Source: Maratus speciosus (taxonomy: Eukaryota; Arthropoda; Arachnida; Araneae; Salticidae). From it: a stretch of 64,000 bases of DNA. The DNA is taken from assembly GCA_963932465.1 (NCBI GenBank), contig OZ010786.1, positions 598,165,038 through 598,229,037 of the forward strand, in the 5' to 3' direction. Every line of letters starts with the position of its first letter. The stretch's first letter is position 1. The position numbers were made by a program, and so were the translations under genes. This document shows positions 1 to 10,629 of the stretch, piece by piece. Under the pieces are notes generated by a model. The model did no database searches. It worked only from the letters and a program-made list of their open reading frames with translations, and was not told the DNA's origin.

Positions 1-350
1 AATTCTTTTTTTAAATCCCAAGTACCTACTTTCTAAAACTTTTGAATTAATTTTGTTCGCAAAATTTATCAAGTGCTTTTATGTAGAAACTGTGTAATCG
101 AACAATTTGTTCCATATTTTGGTAAAGGCAAGAGATTTTTCAGAAAATGCTATGAAAGTTAGTGTTTTGAACAGCCTTTTCGGATAGCGATAGCGACGCA
201 GAGAAAAAAGCTGCTATCTTGAAACAACAATCGTTTATAATTCAAGATGCAACTCATATATCCTAACTGAAAAACTGTTCGATTTCATAGCACTCCAGTC
301 ACCTTAGAAAGTTTACAGATACCGTTTACATTCAAATAAAGATTTGGTTT
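1..350. repeat. Dispersed repeat, copy 1
   Basis: Aligns by eye with 18220-18560 in the same orientation. Shared landmarks in the same order are a TACTTTCTRA block, a TTTTTGTTCG block, a TGTAATCGAA block, and a later cagaaaatgct/cagaaaatatt block. Divergence is high. No coding potential or terminal repeats were found, so the superfamily is unknown. Confidence 0.5.
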
Positions 351-1412
351 CAATCCCAGCAGTACTTACTCCATACGATGTGTGAATTGTATTATGGTAT
401 CTTATAAATTGATAAATTTAGGCATGAGTTCAAGTCAGTTCACACAGCATAAGTATAAAACGCATGGAGCTGGGATTAAAATCAAATATAATATTTTTCA
501 AACTTTTGATTGAAAAACGTCTTTATCGGAATATAAATGATATCGAAATATATATAACGATCAAAAAACGATTTAATGTGGTTCACAGTGAGGAAAAATC
601 CCGAAAAGCTGGCCAAAATATGAAAATGTCATTCAGATTGCACAAAACTTCACACACAGGTGTTTTTTCAAGATGCTGATTAAAATTTTAAAATTAAAAT
701 TCTAAAAAGCAAAATGGCGGATCCAATATGGCGGACTAAACATTAAAATGCTTTGAAAGTTATTCAATTTCTATGAAATTTCGTATACAGGTGCCCTTTG
801 AGGATGCTAAGTATCAATCAAAAGTTAAAATTTAAAAAATGGCGGATTAAAAATAAAAACAATTACATTTAAGTTTCGAGGCTAAACGTTACAAGGAATT
901 TTCAAGGAACTAAGATATTTTTAAGCTTGAAATGGAGGGATCTGGTGACATTAAAAGCCGTAAAAAAACCTTTCATAGTTTTCGTCCTACTGCATTTTAG
1001 CGAGAAATCTTCTCAATACTTTTTGATCAATTTGTTGCACGATTCTTGAGCGTCTTCTGACATTTTCCCAATTGGCATTAATGAGAAAGCTCTTATTTCT
1101 TTGCCATGGATTAGTTTGTGCACTGAAGTTAGCATGTAGAACCAGGGATATAGTTCAACGAATTTACAAGTTGTTTGTAAGCAATAATTCTCGAAATTGA
1201 TCAAATCGCTTGCAACTTAATTTCTTTTAGAAAAGGTATTTATTTCAATCAATTGTTCTTCATTTTTTTTCTTTTTAGTACGTTATAATAAAAGCTTGTA
1301 TTTTAACTAAATTTCGAATTGCTATAATTTAAAATTCTTGAACTAAATTTCGTTACTCAAGAATTGTGAATGTTTACGCCGAAGCACATATACAAGTGGA
1401 TGACATACGCCG
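351..1412. other. AT-rich region without a supported gene
   Basis: Short open frames here show no recognisable domain. The stretch 560-960 repeats phrases such as AAAATGGCGGAT followed by A/T-rich blocks and a cacacaggtg motif about every 140-150 bp. This resembles the decayed satellite style seen at 46650-48600, but the copies are too divergent to define a unit. Confidence 0.4.
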
Positions 1413-1564
1413 GGTGCGTACAGTTTTTGCATTCATCACCACTACTTCGCTAAAAGTAATTTTCGACTAACTGTACTGCAAAATTTGTGATAATTGTCTC
1501 TTATTAAATAAGGTGATGATCATTATTTGAAAGAATTGGTATCAAAATAATAACTGTACGCACC
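1413..1564. mobile_element. Small inverted-repeat element (MITE-like)
   Basis: Begins GGTGCGTACAGTT and ends with the reverse complement (AACTGTACGCACC). A second inner inverted pair, ATTCATCACC near 1430 and GGTGATGAT near 1512, extends the foldback. About 152 bp, noncoding. No convincing target duplication is visible, so the superfamily is left open. Confidence 0.55.
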
Positions 1565-1830
1565 TTAATATATGTTTATGTCAAACCCTTCCCGTGAGCT
1601 CCCGTGTTAATGCTATGATGTCAGATTAATCTTTACAACTACACACTATACTATATGTAATTTCATTTGACTTCTCAAGGTCAGATTCCTGTTCCTTATC
1701 TTAGGTCAGTAACTATTGTAACACCGCATTTGTCTGATGAACCGCCTTAGTCTTTCACATGACAACCAAGGAATGAAGAGGAGAAGAAGGATGTCCTTGA
1801 AAAGCCAATTAAAATTACATAGCGTATAGC

Positions 1831-1946
1831 TGTGGCCTGCGGAGCGCTACTGTTTCTGAATAGTATTTTCCACCTTAAATAATCTCTGAATTTCTGCATT
1901 TAATAAAGTGAAGATTCTGAAATAGTTGTCCCCCAGCGGGCCACAG
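1831..1946. mobile_element. Small inverted-repeat element (MITE-like)
   Basis: Starts CTGTGGCCTGCGGAG and ends CCCCAGCGGGCCACAG, imperfect inverted repeats of about 15 bp around an AT-rich core. Noncoding, about 116 bp. Flanks show no clear target duplication. Confidence 0.5.
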
Positions 1947-2199
1947 TTGGATCAACCTGCTATACAACAACTAGTTACATAAAGGCGATTTTAAGTTTAA
2001 AGTTTAATTATTTTAGTAACTGTAGCAATAAACATAAATTGTCTGTGTCAGTAACTCTTCTATGTTTTAAGAGAGTAATTTCTTTTTAATTATAGAAATA
2101 TGAAATAGAGTTTAAATCACATTCCCCCAAATAAAGATTATATCTTAATTTTTGTCTTTTCACAATATAAACAATAAAAGTTTTATTTCTAAATGTTGA

Positions 2200-2560
2200 A
2201 AAATATTTTAGAAGTTTACACTTGAGGATTTATCTCTTTTCTGGCTTGACGTAAATTTACTCCCCCTTACCCCTTCACCCCTCCCAAAAAAAAAAAAAAA
2301 ATCGCAGGCAGGAGAGAGGAATTGCTTCTGAAATCTCTAGTAAATGTAAATAGAAAATTCAAGACTTTTCTTATTTATTTCAAAATCTTGAGCATTTTTC
2401 GACGTCTAGAGGCCACTTTTAAAAGATAAACAGTTCTCTAGGCTTAAATATTATTAAACCCAAAGTTACTATTACTGTATGGGCGGGGGAGGGAACAAAA
2501 TTTGTAGAAAACATCATTTAAAAAAATAAATAAATAAAAAAAAATTACAAATAATGCGAT
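2200..2560. repeat. Partial third copy of the 2-kb duplicated unit
   Basis: The order GTTTACACTTGAGGAT, aaatctctagtaaat, TTCTTATTTATTTC, cgacgtct, AAAAGATAAACA and CTTAAATATTATTAAA matches 3870-4137 and 6505-6780. It is more diverged than those two are from each other, which suggests an older duplication step of the same array. Confidence 0.6.
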
Positions 2561-2859
2561 TTTTTTTGTTTTTGTTTTTTAAAGAAGGTAAGTAGATTGA
2601 TATTAATTTTTTACTCCCAATGGAGTCAGTTTTAATTTTTTTTTCTGAAATGTTTTGATTCTTTCAGTATAATTTATTTTTAATTTTCAATATAGTAATT
2701 AAAATTTTATTTGATTGAATATTTCTGCGATTAAATAAGTTATAAATTACTGTTAAAAATTAGTGGTATTCAAAATTCGTAACATTTGGGTTCTTTGCGT
2801 ATTAGAGACGACACGGGCTCAGCCCGATCCCGACACACGCTCAGCCTCTATATTTAACC

Positions 2860-3240
2860 CTTTCCAACATAGTTGAAGAGTGTTTATGAATTCGTCCTGT
2901 CCGCCGTCTCTCCGTGCTCTAACTTGCGTAAATATAGTCAGATTCCCATGAAACTGATAGATGTTAATGGGCTTTACTATGGCATGTTCGGTATTAAAAA
3001 TGAAATGCGTAGCGTTTACGGATCATTTACAGAGACACACAAAAGAATTCCTTTACATTACGGTCTATGAGAAAAAGTCATTCGCAGCATATTTTAATGA
3101 TATTACGCTAGTGTAAACACGTTGAAATTTATATAATCTCTGGTTTATGCTTATTGCAGAATATTGTGTGCGTAGAATTTATCGTTCATTTACAGGAACA
3201 CACAAAATAACTTGACTACTGTACTTACTACCTATGAATA
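2860..3240. repeat. Degenerate tandem repeat, about 166-bp unit
   Basis: Two copies of a block reading TTTACAG-aaCACACAAAA occur near 3024 and 3190. Upstream is a cctgtccgccgtctctccg-type prefix. The same phrases build the larger array at 29850-31050, so this is a short relict of the same satellite family. Confidence 0.5.
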
Positions 3241-4137
3241 ATATTTGCATTTTTATTTGGGGTACACGTTATTGCAACAGCTATTGCACTAAGACCTGAA
3301 TATTTATAAAACTAGTCATATATTGAATGCACCTCATTCGCAATGGTTGACTTACAATTTCCGATGTTTATAGTAAATATAATAAGTATAATTTTGAAGG
3401 GTTTTCCTAACAAAGCATGCACTATATGCGCCTATAGCAGAAGAATAGGAATGCCGAACATTGGGATATTCCATATTTTGGACTAAATGGCTTCTATAAT
3501 TATTTAATGGTTTTAATAATAAATTTCTACTTTCATAAAATAGATAACGCAGAATAAGAAAAAAGTTAGTAGATTGTTTTGATGTAAAAAAAAAGGTTAC
3601 CAAAGAAATAAAATTTCGGTGGGATAAAAATTATAACGATATCAAAATACAACCCCCTTTCACTAAAGATATCTTACGATAACAAGTACCAGAGATATCG
3701 TACGATATCAAGTGACAGATTCCCCCTCCTCCTAAAAGTGATAACATTATATATGTACAGTCCGTATGCTGTTTTTTAGGAATTTCCAACATGAACTCGG
3801 AATTTTTAAATAAAAAAGAACGCCAAATTGGCAACTTTGTTTTTAAATGCTAAAAGAAAAAAAAAAAATCACAAGTTTACACTTGAGGATTTTGTTTTTG
3901 GTTGTTTGGCGTAAAACGGAAGAAAGAAAAATCTAGTAAATCTAAAAAGAAAGTTGAAGATATATTTTTTTCTTATTTATTTCCAAAAATTAAACATTCT
4001 TCGATGTCTGGAAACTACTTCTAAAAGATAAACATATCCAGAAGCTTAAATATTATTAAACTCAAACATTAAAAAAGAATCAAGCTAGGATTGCTGGAGG
4101 GAGAAGAGTTTTAAAACTTGTAGATCATTTAAAAATA

Positions 4138-4793
4138 CAGTAGAACCTCGATTATCCGAAGTAATTGGGACCGACCCTCTTTCGGAAAATCGAATTTTTC
4201 GGATAATCGAGAATGCTTCAGTTTTAAGATTAAGGAGAAATATATGCAATATTTTGAATTATGGTAACAAGTGCTTAATAAAAATAAAGCAATAGCAAAA
4301 TAGAAACAAGAATAAATTACCTGAATTTTAATTTTGAAATTAAGTACCTTTTACATTTATCACAAGGGTTTGAAAAATTTTATGTTTATCGCAGTTTCGA
4401 TTGCCTTTGCTTTGAAGCTCTATCGCGGAGTTTTATTAGTTCACCAGTATGACAATCTTTCTGCTGCTCCAGCCATGCCAAACCTTTTGCAAAACATTCA
4501 AAAGCTTTAGAATTGCTAATTTGTTCGTTTTCTTCGTTCTACTCCGCAGCTTACGAGAGCTCAAGTTAACTTCAAAGGATCTCTAAGAAAGAAGATCAAA
4601 AATATTTATAACTACTCGTAGTTCAGAAAGGACCGCTTGCACACAAGAAATATTGTAGGTAAAAAAAAAAAAAAATCAAAATGGATTTTGCACAAAGGGA
4701 ATTTGATAATAAAAAAACAAAAAACTTTCAAAATAAATTTCGGTTAATCGAGAGTTTCGGTTAAAAGAATTTCGGATAAAAGAGGTTCTACTG
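4138..4793. mobile_element. Tigger/pogo-like remnant
   Basis: Terminal inverted repeats CAGTAGAACCTCGATTATCC and its complement near 4770-4793, flanked by TA on both sides. Copy B lacks the element at the equivalent place near 6775, which confirms an insertion. It is 656 bp, an internally deleted element keeping the transposase C-terminus on the minus strand. TIR sequence and TA target are characteristic of the pogo/Tigger branch of Tc1/mariner. Confidence 0.85.
4386..4508 (-). pseudogene. Tigger-like transposase, C-terminal fragment
   Basis: A 40-codon open stretch to a stop at 4386-4388. It contains the sequence KAFECFAKGLAWLEQQKDC followed by a basic ELIKLRDRASKQR segment. This pattern (a conserved WLEQQ with a downstream LR and basic run) is typical of the C-terminal region of Tigger-type transposases. 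The catalytic DDE domain and the DNA-binding domain are absent. It lies inside the element at 4138-4793, which explains its origin. Confidence 0.7.
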
Positions 4794-5325
4794 TAAGTAT
4801 AAAAGCAAAAATCGGTTTTCGAAAATCTCTCTTTTATATGCATTCAATAATCATCTTGAAAATCATACCTAAATTTTTGACAACAACTCTGTGCTTTTAT
4901 TTGCTTTCGTAATTATATAAATACGTAGCACCTACAATTGACGCCTGGTCCGTCCGTCTGTCAGTATGTAACATCGCAAAACTACCCAACCGAATGCTTT
5001 GAAATTTAATATATATAATTGTTACAGAATTTTGTCGAGTCCTTTCAAATTTTATGAAAATCGAATCAAAACTAAAAAATATATTAATAAGAGTTTTCTT
5101 CATTCTATTAAATCTTATCATTCGTAATGAATTTAATTATATTCCACGATAGGTAATGATTCTAGGTTGCCATGGTGATTAGGTCCCATTTAAGATGGAG
5201 TCCTATTATTTCCGTGTTGCTGAATTTAATATGTAGAACCGTAATAAATTTTGTATTCGTGCATTTTTTCATAAGAAGGCAACAGCTATTACACTAAGAT
5301 CTGAATATTTATAAAACTATTTATA

Positions 5326-5956
5326 CAGTACAGCCCCGACTATCCGCGGAATTGGGTGACATGGGCACCGCGGATAACCCGAAAAAGACTGAAAATGGGG
5401 TGCAAGCACGAAAAAAAGAAAATTCAACACAAAAACTATGTTTTAGTGTACAAAAAACATAATAAAACGTTTAAAATACATACATATGCACAGTACAGCA
5501 AAAACCTTTGCTTTACGTCTAAATCACTAAAATAAAGAACAGTGAACAAGAAACAATGTCATGCATACTGTACAAAAAGTGTTGAGTTACACCTTTTCAA
5601 AAAAATTAGTCACTTGTTTTTGCTTCTTGCTTTGGAAACCCCTCTTCTTTCTCAAAAATGAAGCTATTCTTGATATGCTCCCTTGGAATTTATCATAATA
5701 GTCTTATTTAATTGTTGAATATTTTAATTGCTGTATTTACGTTTTATTAATAAAATCAAGAAAAGACATCAAGACTTTATATCTGATATTTTAAACATGG
5801 CAACCGAATCTAGAAACATTCTTCTATTACTTTCGAATATATGATTTTTTCTGTTTATATTTATTAGTAGTGCTTATTATATTTTCCTTGCTTGAATAAA
5901 AAATTTCTCCCCGCGGTGCGCGGATTATCCGCTCTCGGATAATCGGGGCTTTACTG
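5326..5956. mobile_element. Tigger/pogo-like MITE
   Basis: TIRs CAGTACAGCCCCGACTATCC and CGGATAATCGGGGCTTTACTG with TA on each side. Copy A at 3314-3330 is the uninterrupted site. Internally on the minus strand, 5589-5621 reads KQVTNFFEKV and then a stop, the usual last residues of Tigger transposases, so it derives from an autonomous element. It is a different TIR family from 4138-4793. Confidence 0.85.
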
Positions 5957-6877
5957 TATATCGAACGCACCTCATTTGCCACGTTTGACGTAAAATTTAC
6001 GATGTTTTACTAGCAAACATAATAAGTATAATTTTGAATCTGGTTTCCCTATATGCGCCTATACCAGAAGGATAGGAATGCCGAACATTGGGATATTCCA
6101 TATTTTGGAATAAATGGATTCTATAGTTATTTAATGGTTGTAATAATAACTTTGTATTTTCTTAAAATAGATAACACAGCGTAAAAAAAAAAAAGTTAAT
6201 AGATTGTTTAAATGTAAAGAAAAAGTTACCAAAGAAATAAAATTTTGGTTGGATAAAAAATTATAACGATATCGAAAGACAACACCCCTTTCCCTAGAGA
6301 TATCTTACGATACCAAGAACCAGAGATATCGTAAGATTTCAAGTGGCAGACTCCCCCTCCCACAAAAAGTGATGACATTATATATGTGCAGCCCCTATGC
6401 TGTTTTTTTTTTTCGGAATTTCCGATATGAACTCGGAATTTTTAAATAAAAAAGAACGTCGATTTGGCAACTCTGTTTCTAAATGCTAAAAGAAAAAAAA
6501 TCACAAGTTTACGCTTGTGGATTTTGTTTTTGGTTGTTTGGCGTAAAACGGAAAAAACAAAAAATTTGAAAAATCTACTAAATGTAGAAAGAAAGTTGAA
6601 GATATATTTTTCTTATTTATTTCCAAACACCGAGCAGTTTTTGGAGGTCTGGAAACTACTTCTAAAAGATAAACATATCCAGAGGCTTAATTGTTACTAA
6701 ATTCAAACATAAAAAAAGAATCAAGCTTCGACTGCTGAAAGCAGAAAAGTTTTAAAACTTGTAGATAATTTAAAAATAAGTAATAAAGGTTCGGTTTAGA
6801 GCCTTTAGGTTAATCGGTTTTCGAAAATCTCTCTTTAATAAGCATTCAATATTCATCTTGAAATCATGCCTTTATTT

Positions 6878-7275
6878 TGTAAGCATTTTGGCGAACTTTC
6901 ATCTAAAATAAACAATGACAGAATATATATTATATATATGAATACTTGCTTAAATAAATAAAGTTCATGCTTGCTTTTCTCAGTAGCGCAGGTCGGCTTG
7001 TAGTAAATTTAAAGACGAATGACCATCAAATAAATAATGCAGCAACACCTTTCACATAATATATATACATTTATATTTACAAAACGGCAGACATCACTGT
7101 TACGAAGCACAATCAACACTCAACTAAAAGAACATCATAGAACATCTCAGAATGTCTATATATTATCAAAACCTATTTCCATGGAAACACGATAGGCCTT
7201 CTAGCGGCAGAAAAGAAAAGAGATATACGAAACGTTAGATTAACATAAATAAAAAAAAAGGAGTATATTACAACA
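6878..7275 (-). repeat. Copia 3' LTR
   Basis: 398 bp, TG...CA ends when read on the plus strand. Near-identical to 11544-11935. It follows the polypurine tract at 7276-7286 (on the minus strand), which fixes it as the 3' LTR. Confidence 0.93.
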
Positions 7276-7286
7276 TCCCCCCTTAA
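7276..7286 (-). promoter_or_regulatory. Copia polypurine tract
   Basis: On the minus strand reads TTAAGGGGGGA immediately before the LTR. Its position next to the 3' LTR and its purine run fit the plus-strand DNA primer site used during reverse transcription. Confidence 0.8.
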
Positions 7287-7331
7287 TCTAGCGGTTCGAA
7301 AGAGAAATTAAATTTAGTTTTTCCCTTAATT

Positions 7332-7667
7332 TTAAAAATTGGGTCTGGGAAGAGGCTTTGTTAATATATCTGCAAACATTTCCTTTGAACTACAGTAATC
7401 AACAAGCACTATATTTTGTTCTTGTAAATGTCTAAAATAATGATATTTGACATCAATGTGCTTGGTTCTAGCACTATGTTTCCCAGTTTGTGTCAGTACT
7501 ATACAAGATTTGTTATCTTCATATAGCATAATTGGTAAGAATTGTTTGAGACCTAAGTCTTCAAGTAGAGTCAGCAACCACTGTATTTCTTGTGCAGCAT
7601 TTGCAGCTGCTATATATTCTGATTCGCAGTGGACAGAGCAATACAATTTTGGCGTTTTGAGAACCAT
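7332..7667 (-). pseudogene. Copia RNase H, C-terminal part (frameshifted)
   Basis: A reading frame different from the upstream reverse transcriptase frame continues the RNase H domain. It contains CESEYIAAANAAQEIQWL, then LYEDNKSC and the ARTKHIDVKYHYFRH block typical of copia RNase H. It ends with DILTKPLPRPNF, the usual copia polyprotein C-terminus. The first ten or so residues of this frame are out-of-frame noise. The junction with the reverse transcriptase frame near 7618-7632 looks like a single-base loss. The catalytic E lies in the CESEY motif. Degrades the RNA of RNA/DNA hybrids during reverse transcription. Confidence 0.85.
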
Positions 7668-8989
7668 GATATTAGATTGTCTCCTAAAAGAAAGATGTTA
7701 CCGCTTGTAGACTTTCTAGTTACTTTATCTCCAGCCCAGTCTGCATCAGAGTAGCAAGTGAGAATTGGGTCAATTTGGCTGCTTATAACAAGATTCAAGA
7801 TCTTTGTTGTGTTTAAATACATGATAATCTTTTGAACTGATTTCCAGTCTTTTTCTGATGGTTTTTCAATATTTCGGCTAAGTATATTAACTGCTAGGGC
7901 AATGTCTGGTCGTGACACTGTTGCTATGTAAAGAAGAGCTCCAATGGCTTGTCTATATTCATTATTATCGTCGAGAAAATTACTGTCATCTTCATTTTTT
8001 GGGTATGAAGTTTCCATTGGTATGTATGTGGGCTTCTTCACTTCTATGTTAAACTTCTTAAGTAATTCTTCAATTTTATTTTTCTGATTCAATTCAAGGC
8101 TTCCATCAATATTTCTTTGGATGTTTATTCCAAGATAATGTTTCACTTCACCTAAATTTTTAACTTCGAAGTTTTCTTTCAGAATATTAATCACTTTGTT
8201 GATTTTTGTTTCATCTTTACAAGAAATAAGAAGATCATCTACGTACAGAATAATCAGTATATTTTCATTTTCATCTGTTTTTCTAAATAAACATGCATCT
8301 GCCATACTTTGCTTGAAATTGTTTTTCAGCAAAACTACTGCTAACTTTTGATTCCACGCATATGCCGCTTGTTTAAGCCCATATATAGATTTTCTTAATT
8401 TGCAAACTTTCTTCTCATGATTAACTTCAGGTTCAACATATCCGTCTGGCTGTACCATATAGATATCTTCCTTGAGGTCTCCATGCAAGAATGCTGTTGT
8501 GATATCAACATGTTTGACATGCATATTCTTCTGAGCTGCAGCTGTTAAAAATGCTCTTATGGTTGTGTGCTTGACTACTGGGGCAAAAGTTTGATCGTAA
8601 TCTGTTCCGAAATTTTGGTTGAAGTCTTTTGCTACGAGTCTTGCTTTATATCTTTCAACTGTGCCATTTTCGTTCAACTTGGCTTTAAACGTCCATTTAC
8701 AGCCTATTGCCTTTTTATCTTTGGGTAGCTTTACAAGATCCCACGTACGATTCTTTTTGAGAGATTGCATCTCTTCTTCGATTGCTTCGAACCATTTCTT
8801 CTTTTCATCAGGATTAAGAGAATTCAGTTCTTTGAAACTAGCAGGTTCTTTCACTTCTTTTCCTGTAAAATAAGTTAATCTTTCTGGCGGTTTTCCTTTA
8901 TTAATTCTATGCGATTTTCTTGGTTCCATTGGTGTCGGAGATTGTTTCTTCATAATATTCGAATCTTCTTGAGATGTTTCTTCATTCAC
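7610..8989 (-). CDS. Copia reverse transcriptase and N-terminal RNase H
   Basis: 459-codon open frame. Residues 60-120 include the EAIEEEMQSLKKNRTWDLV and GCKWTFKAKLNENG blocks that open the copia reverse transcriptase domain. D162 in VDITTAFLHG and the YVDD box at 249-252 are the polymerase catalytic residues. SIYGLKQAAYAWNQKL at 201-216 is canonical. SDADWAGD near 414-421 starts RNase H. It ends prematurely at STANQNI because of a frameshift; RNase H resumes in another frame at 7332-7667. The listed start is not a real initiator: the frame is open upstream to a single TGA at 9074-9076 separating it from integrase, so both were one polyprotein. It copies element RNA into cDNA inside virus-like particles. 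Confidence 0.92.
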   Translation of the reverse strand: MNEETSQEDSNIMKKQSPTPMEPRKSHRINKGKPPERLTYFTGKEVKEPASFKELNSLNPDEKKKWFEAIEEEMQSLKKNRTWDLVKLPKDKKAIGCKWTFKAKLNENGTVERYKARLVAKDFNQNFGTDYDQTFAPVVKHTTIRAFLTAAAQKNMHVKHVDITTAFLHGDLKEDIYMVQPDGYVEPEVNHEKKVCKLRKSIYGLKQAAYAWNQKLAVVLLKNNFKQSMADACLFRKTDENENILIILYVDDLLISCKDETKINKVINILKENFEVKNLGEVKHYLGINIQRNIDGSLELNQKNKIEELLKKFNIEVKKPTYIPMETSYPKNEDDSNFLDDNNEYRQAIGALLYIATVSRPDIALAVNILSRNIEKPSEKDWKSVQKIIMYLNTTKILNLVISSQIDPILTCYSDADWAGDKVTRKSTSGNIFLLGDNLISWFSKRQNCIALSTANQNI

Positions 8990-9073
8990 TTCTTCTTCTT
9001 CATTTTTTGTTTGTTTTGGTGGAAGTACTGTAATTTCATTGTCGGAAGTTGCGTCTTCGATGAATCTGACTGT

Positions 9074-10183
9074 TCAACTTATAATTACATTATGGTCAGA
9101 TATTAAAATCCGATATCCTTTACTTCTGTAATCATAGCAAATCATACTACCTTCTACAGCCTTCTCGTCTAGTTTTCCTCTTTTACTTTTATGAATGTGC
9201 GCGAATGCTTTAGATCCAAAAACTCTGATGTTTGATAAATCTGGTTGCCGACCATTCCATAACTCATACGGTGTTTTAATTTTGACTTTAGTGGGCAATC
9301 TATTCTGTAAATAATTTGCTGTCATTATGGCTTCTCCCCAATATTTGTGTGGCAGGTTGGCTTCCGACAGGAAGCATCTTGTCATCTCCATTAAGCTTCT
9401 ATTCTTCCTTTCCGCAATTCCATTCTGTTGTGGTGAATGTGGCACTGTGAACTGGTGTTCAATTCCATGATTTCTCGTGAATTCTTCCATTTCATTGCTT
9501 ATATATTCCCCTCCATTGTCGCTTCTAAGCGTTTTTAGCTTCTTATTGAATTTATTCGTAGTTACAGCGACGTATTCTTTTAGTTTAGAGTAAACTTCAT
9601 TTTTGTTTGCTATTAGATAAATCATAGTGAAACGTGAAAAATCGTCAACGAAAGTAAGGAAGTAACGCTTCCCGCTGACGCTGGTTGTTTTCATGGCGCC
9701 ACATAGGTCACTATGCACAAGCTCAAGCGGACTCTTTGCTTTGAACTTTGATTCGTTCGGATAGGGAAATTCTGAAAGTTTATTTTTAATACAATTTTCG
9801 CAATTATTAACTTTTTCGCAGTTATCAACATCGATGCCATCAGCGAGAAATTCTCTCACAAGTTGCTTAATAGCATCTGAATTTCGGTGCCCAAGGCGTT
9901 TGTGCCATAAATTAATGCAGTTTACATTTCTGCATTTCAAAGCGAACGTTTGGTTTTTGCTGTTCCCTGTATCTTCATTTTGTGTTACCTTATAAAGATT
10001 ATTATTACTTGAAACTGCTTCTAAGTACGTAATTTCATTCTTTGTAACAAAGCGTTTGCTTTCGTTAAATGTAACTTTAAATCCTTTTTCAGTAACTGTT
10101 TTTACCGATATTAAATTACACTCTAATTCAGGCAAGAAATATACATTCATTAGAATAACATCATGACTAATTCCGTCAGACAA
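9074..10183 (-). CDS. Copia integrase
   Basis: About 369 codons. The HHCC zinc-binding pre-integrase domain has H94, H99 (in WHKRLGH), C128 and C131. The catalytic triad is D159 (in VHSDLCG), D222 (in RSDNGGEY) and E258 (in QQNGIAERKNR), with 35 residues between D and E as expected. A C-terminal ELWNGRQPDL...VFGSKAFAHIHK block is typical of copia. The frame is closed by a TGA at 9074-9076, where family members usually carry arginine. Just beyond, the same frame stays open into reverse transcriptase, so this looks like a C-to-T nonsense change. It inserts element cDNA into the host genome. Confidence 0.92.
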   Translation of the reverse strand: MSDGISHDVILMNVYFLPELECNLISVKTVTEKGFKVTFNESKRFVTKNEITYLEAVSSNNNLYKVTQNEDTGNSKNQTFALKCRNVNCINLWHKRLGHRNSDAIKQLVREFLADGIDVDNCEKVNNCENCIKNKLSEFPYPNESKFKAKSPLELVHSDLCGAMKTTSVSGKRYFLTFVDDFSRFTMIYLIANKNEVYSKLKEYVAVTTNKFNKKLKTLRSDNGGEYISNEMEEFTRNHGIEHQFTVPHSPQQNGIAERKNRSLMEMTRCFLSEANLPHKYWGEAIMTANYLQNRLPTKVKIKTPYELWNGRQPDLSNIRVFGSKAFAHIHKSKRGKLDEKAVEGSMICYDYRSKGYRILISDHNVIIS

Positions 10184-10446
10184 TTTTGTTGAAATGTGAA
10201 CTGAACGTTACCGATTCTTTGCGAAAATAAACTTTTCCCATCGGCGATAATAATTTTCACAGGTTCCGCGTTCGAATTAAAATCTGTAAGCATATTTATG
10301 TCATTAGCTAAGTGTTGCGTTGCACCGCTATCTATATAGAAATCTCCTTTAAAATTTTGCGTTAAATTACCGTTTAGTTTTGAAGTGTATTCTTGTTTAA
10401 TAATTTTGTTTTCATTATTCAAGACAGAATTAGCTTCTCGATTCAT
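10150..10446 (-). pseudogene. Copia aspartic protease, interrupted
   Basis: Contains FYIDSGATQHL with the DSG active site at residues 39-41, normal for copia proteases, which mature the polyprotein. It is in the same frame as gag but separated from it by two TAA stops (10630-10632 and 10447-10449). The open segment between those stops is Asn/Lys-rich linker. At its 3' end the frame shifts into integrase around 10183-10192, near the CAACAAAATTG run, probably by one base. Without a joined frame the pol region could not be translated from this copy. Confidence 0.85.
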
Positions 10447-10629
10447 TTAATTATTTTTATGTAATGGATTTTTATCGTGAGCTGTTGTATCCTGAGTTTT
10501 TATTTCTTTTATTTTTCTCTCACTAGATCGTCTGCAATCTTGGTTAGAATTAAAATTTTGTGCGATGTTTTGCATACAGACTTTATTCTGATTCATATTT
10601 TTATCGTTCGTTGTCATGGAGATAAAATT

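Larger units (their letters stand above)
3280..5281. repeat. 2-kb tandemly duplicated unit, copy A
   Basis: Starts at the GCAACAGCTATT block and ends at the next occurrence of that block. It is collinear with 5282-12755 once the insertions in that copy are removed. Examples: TATAACGATATC at 3631 versus 6254, ATATCTTACGATA at 3669 versus 6300, and CGGTTTTCGAAAATC at 4813 versus 6810. Copy A carries one insertion, the Tigger-like element at 4138-4793. No coding function is evident. Identity to copy B is high but clearly below 95 percent by eye. Confidence 0.75.

Noticed and set aside
7447..7710. Plus-strand frame opposite RNase H; also 8619-8873 and 8909-9106
   Set aside because: Antisense shadows of the copia coding region.
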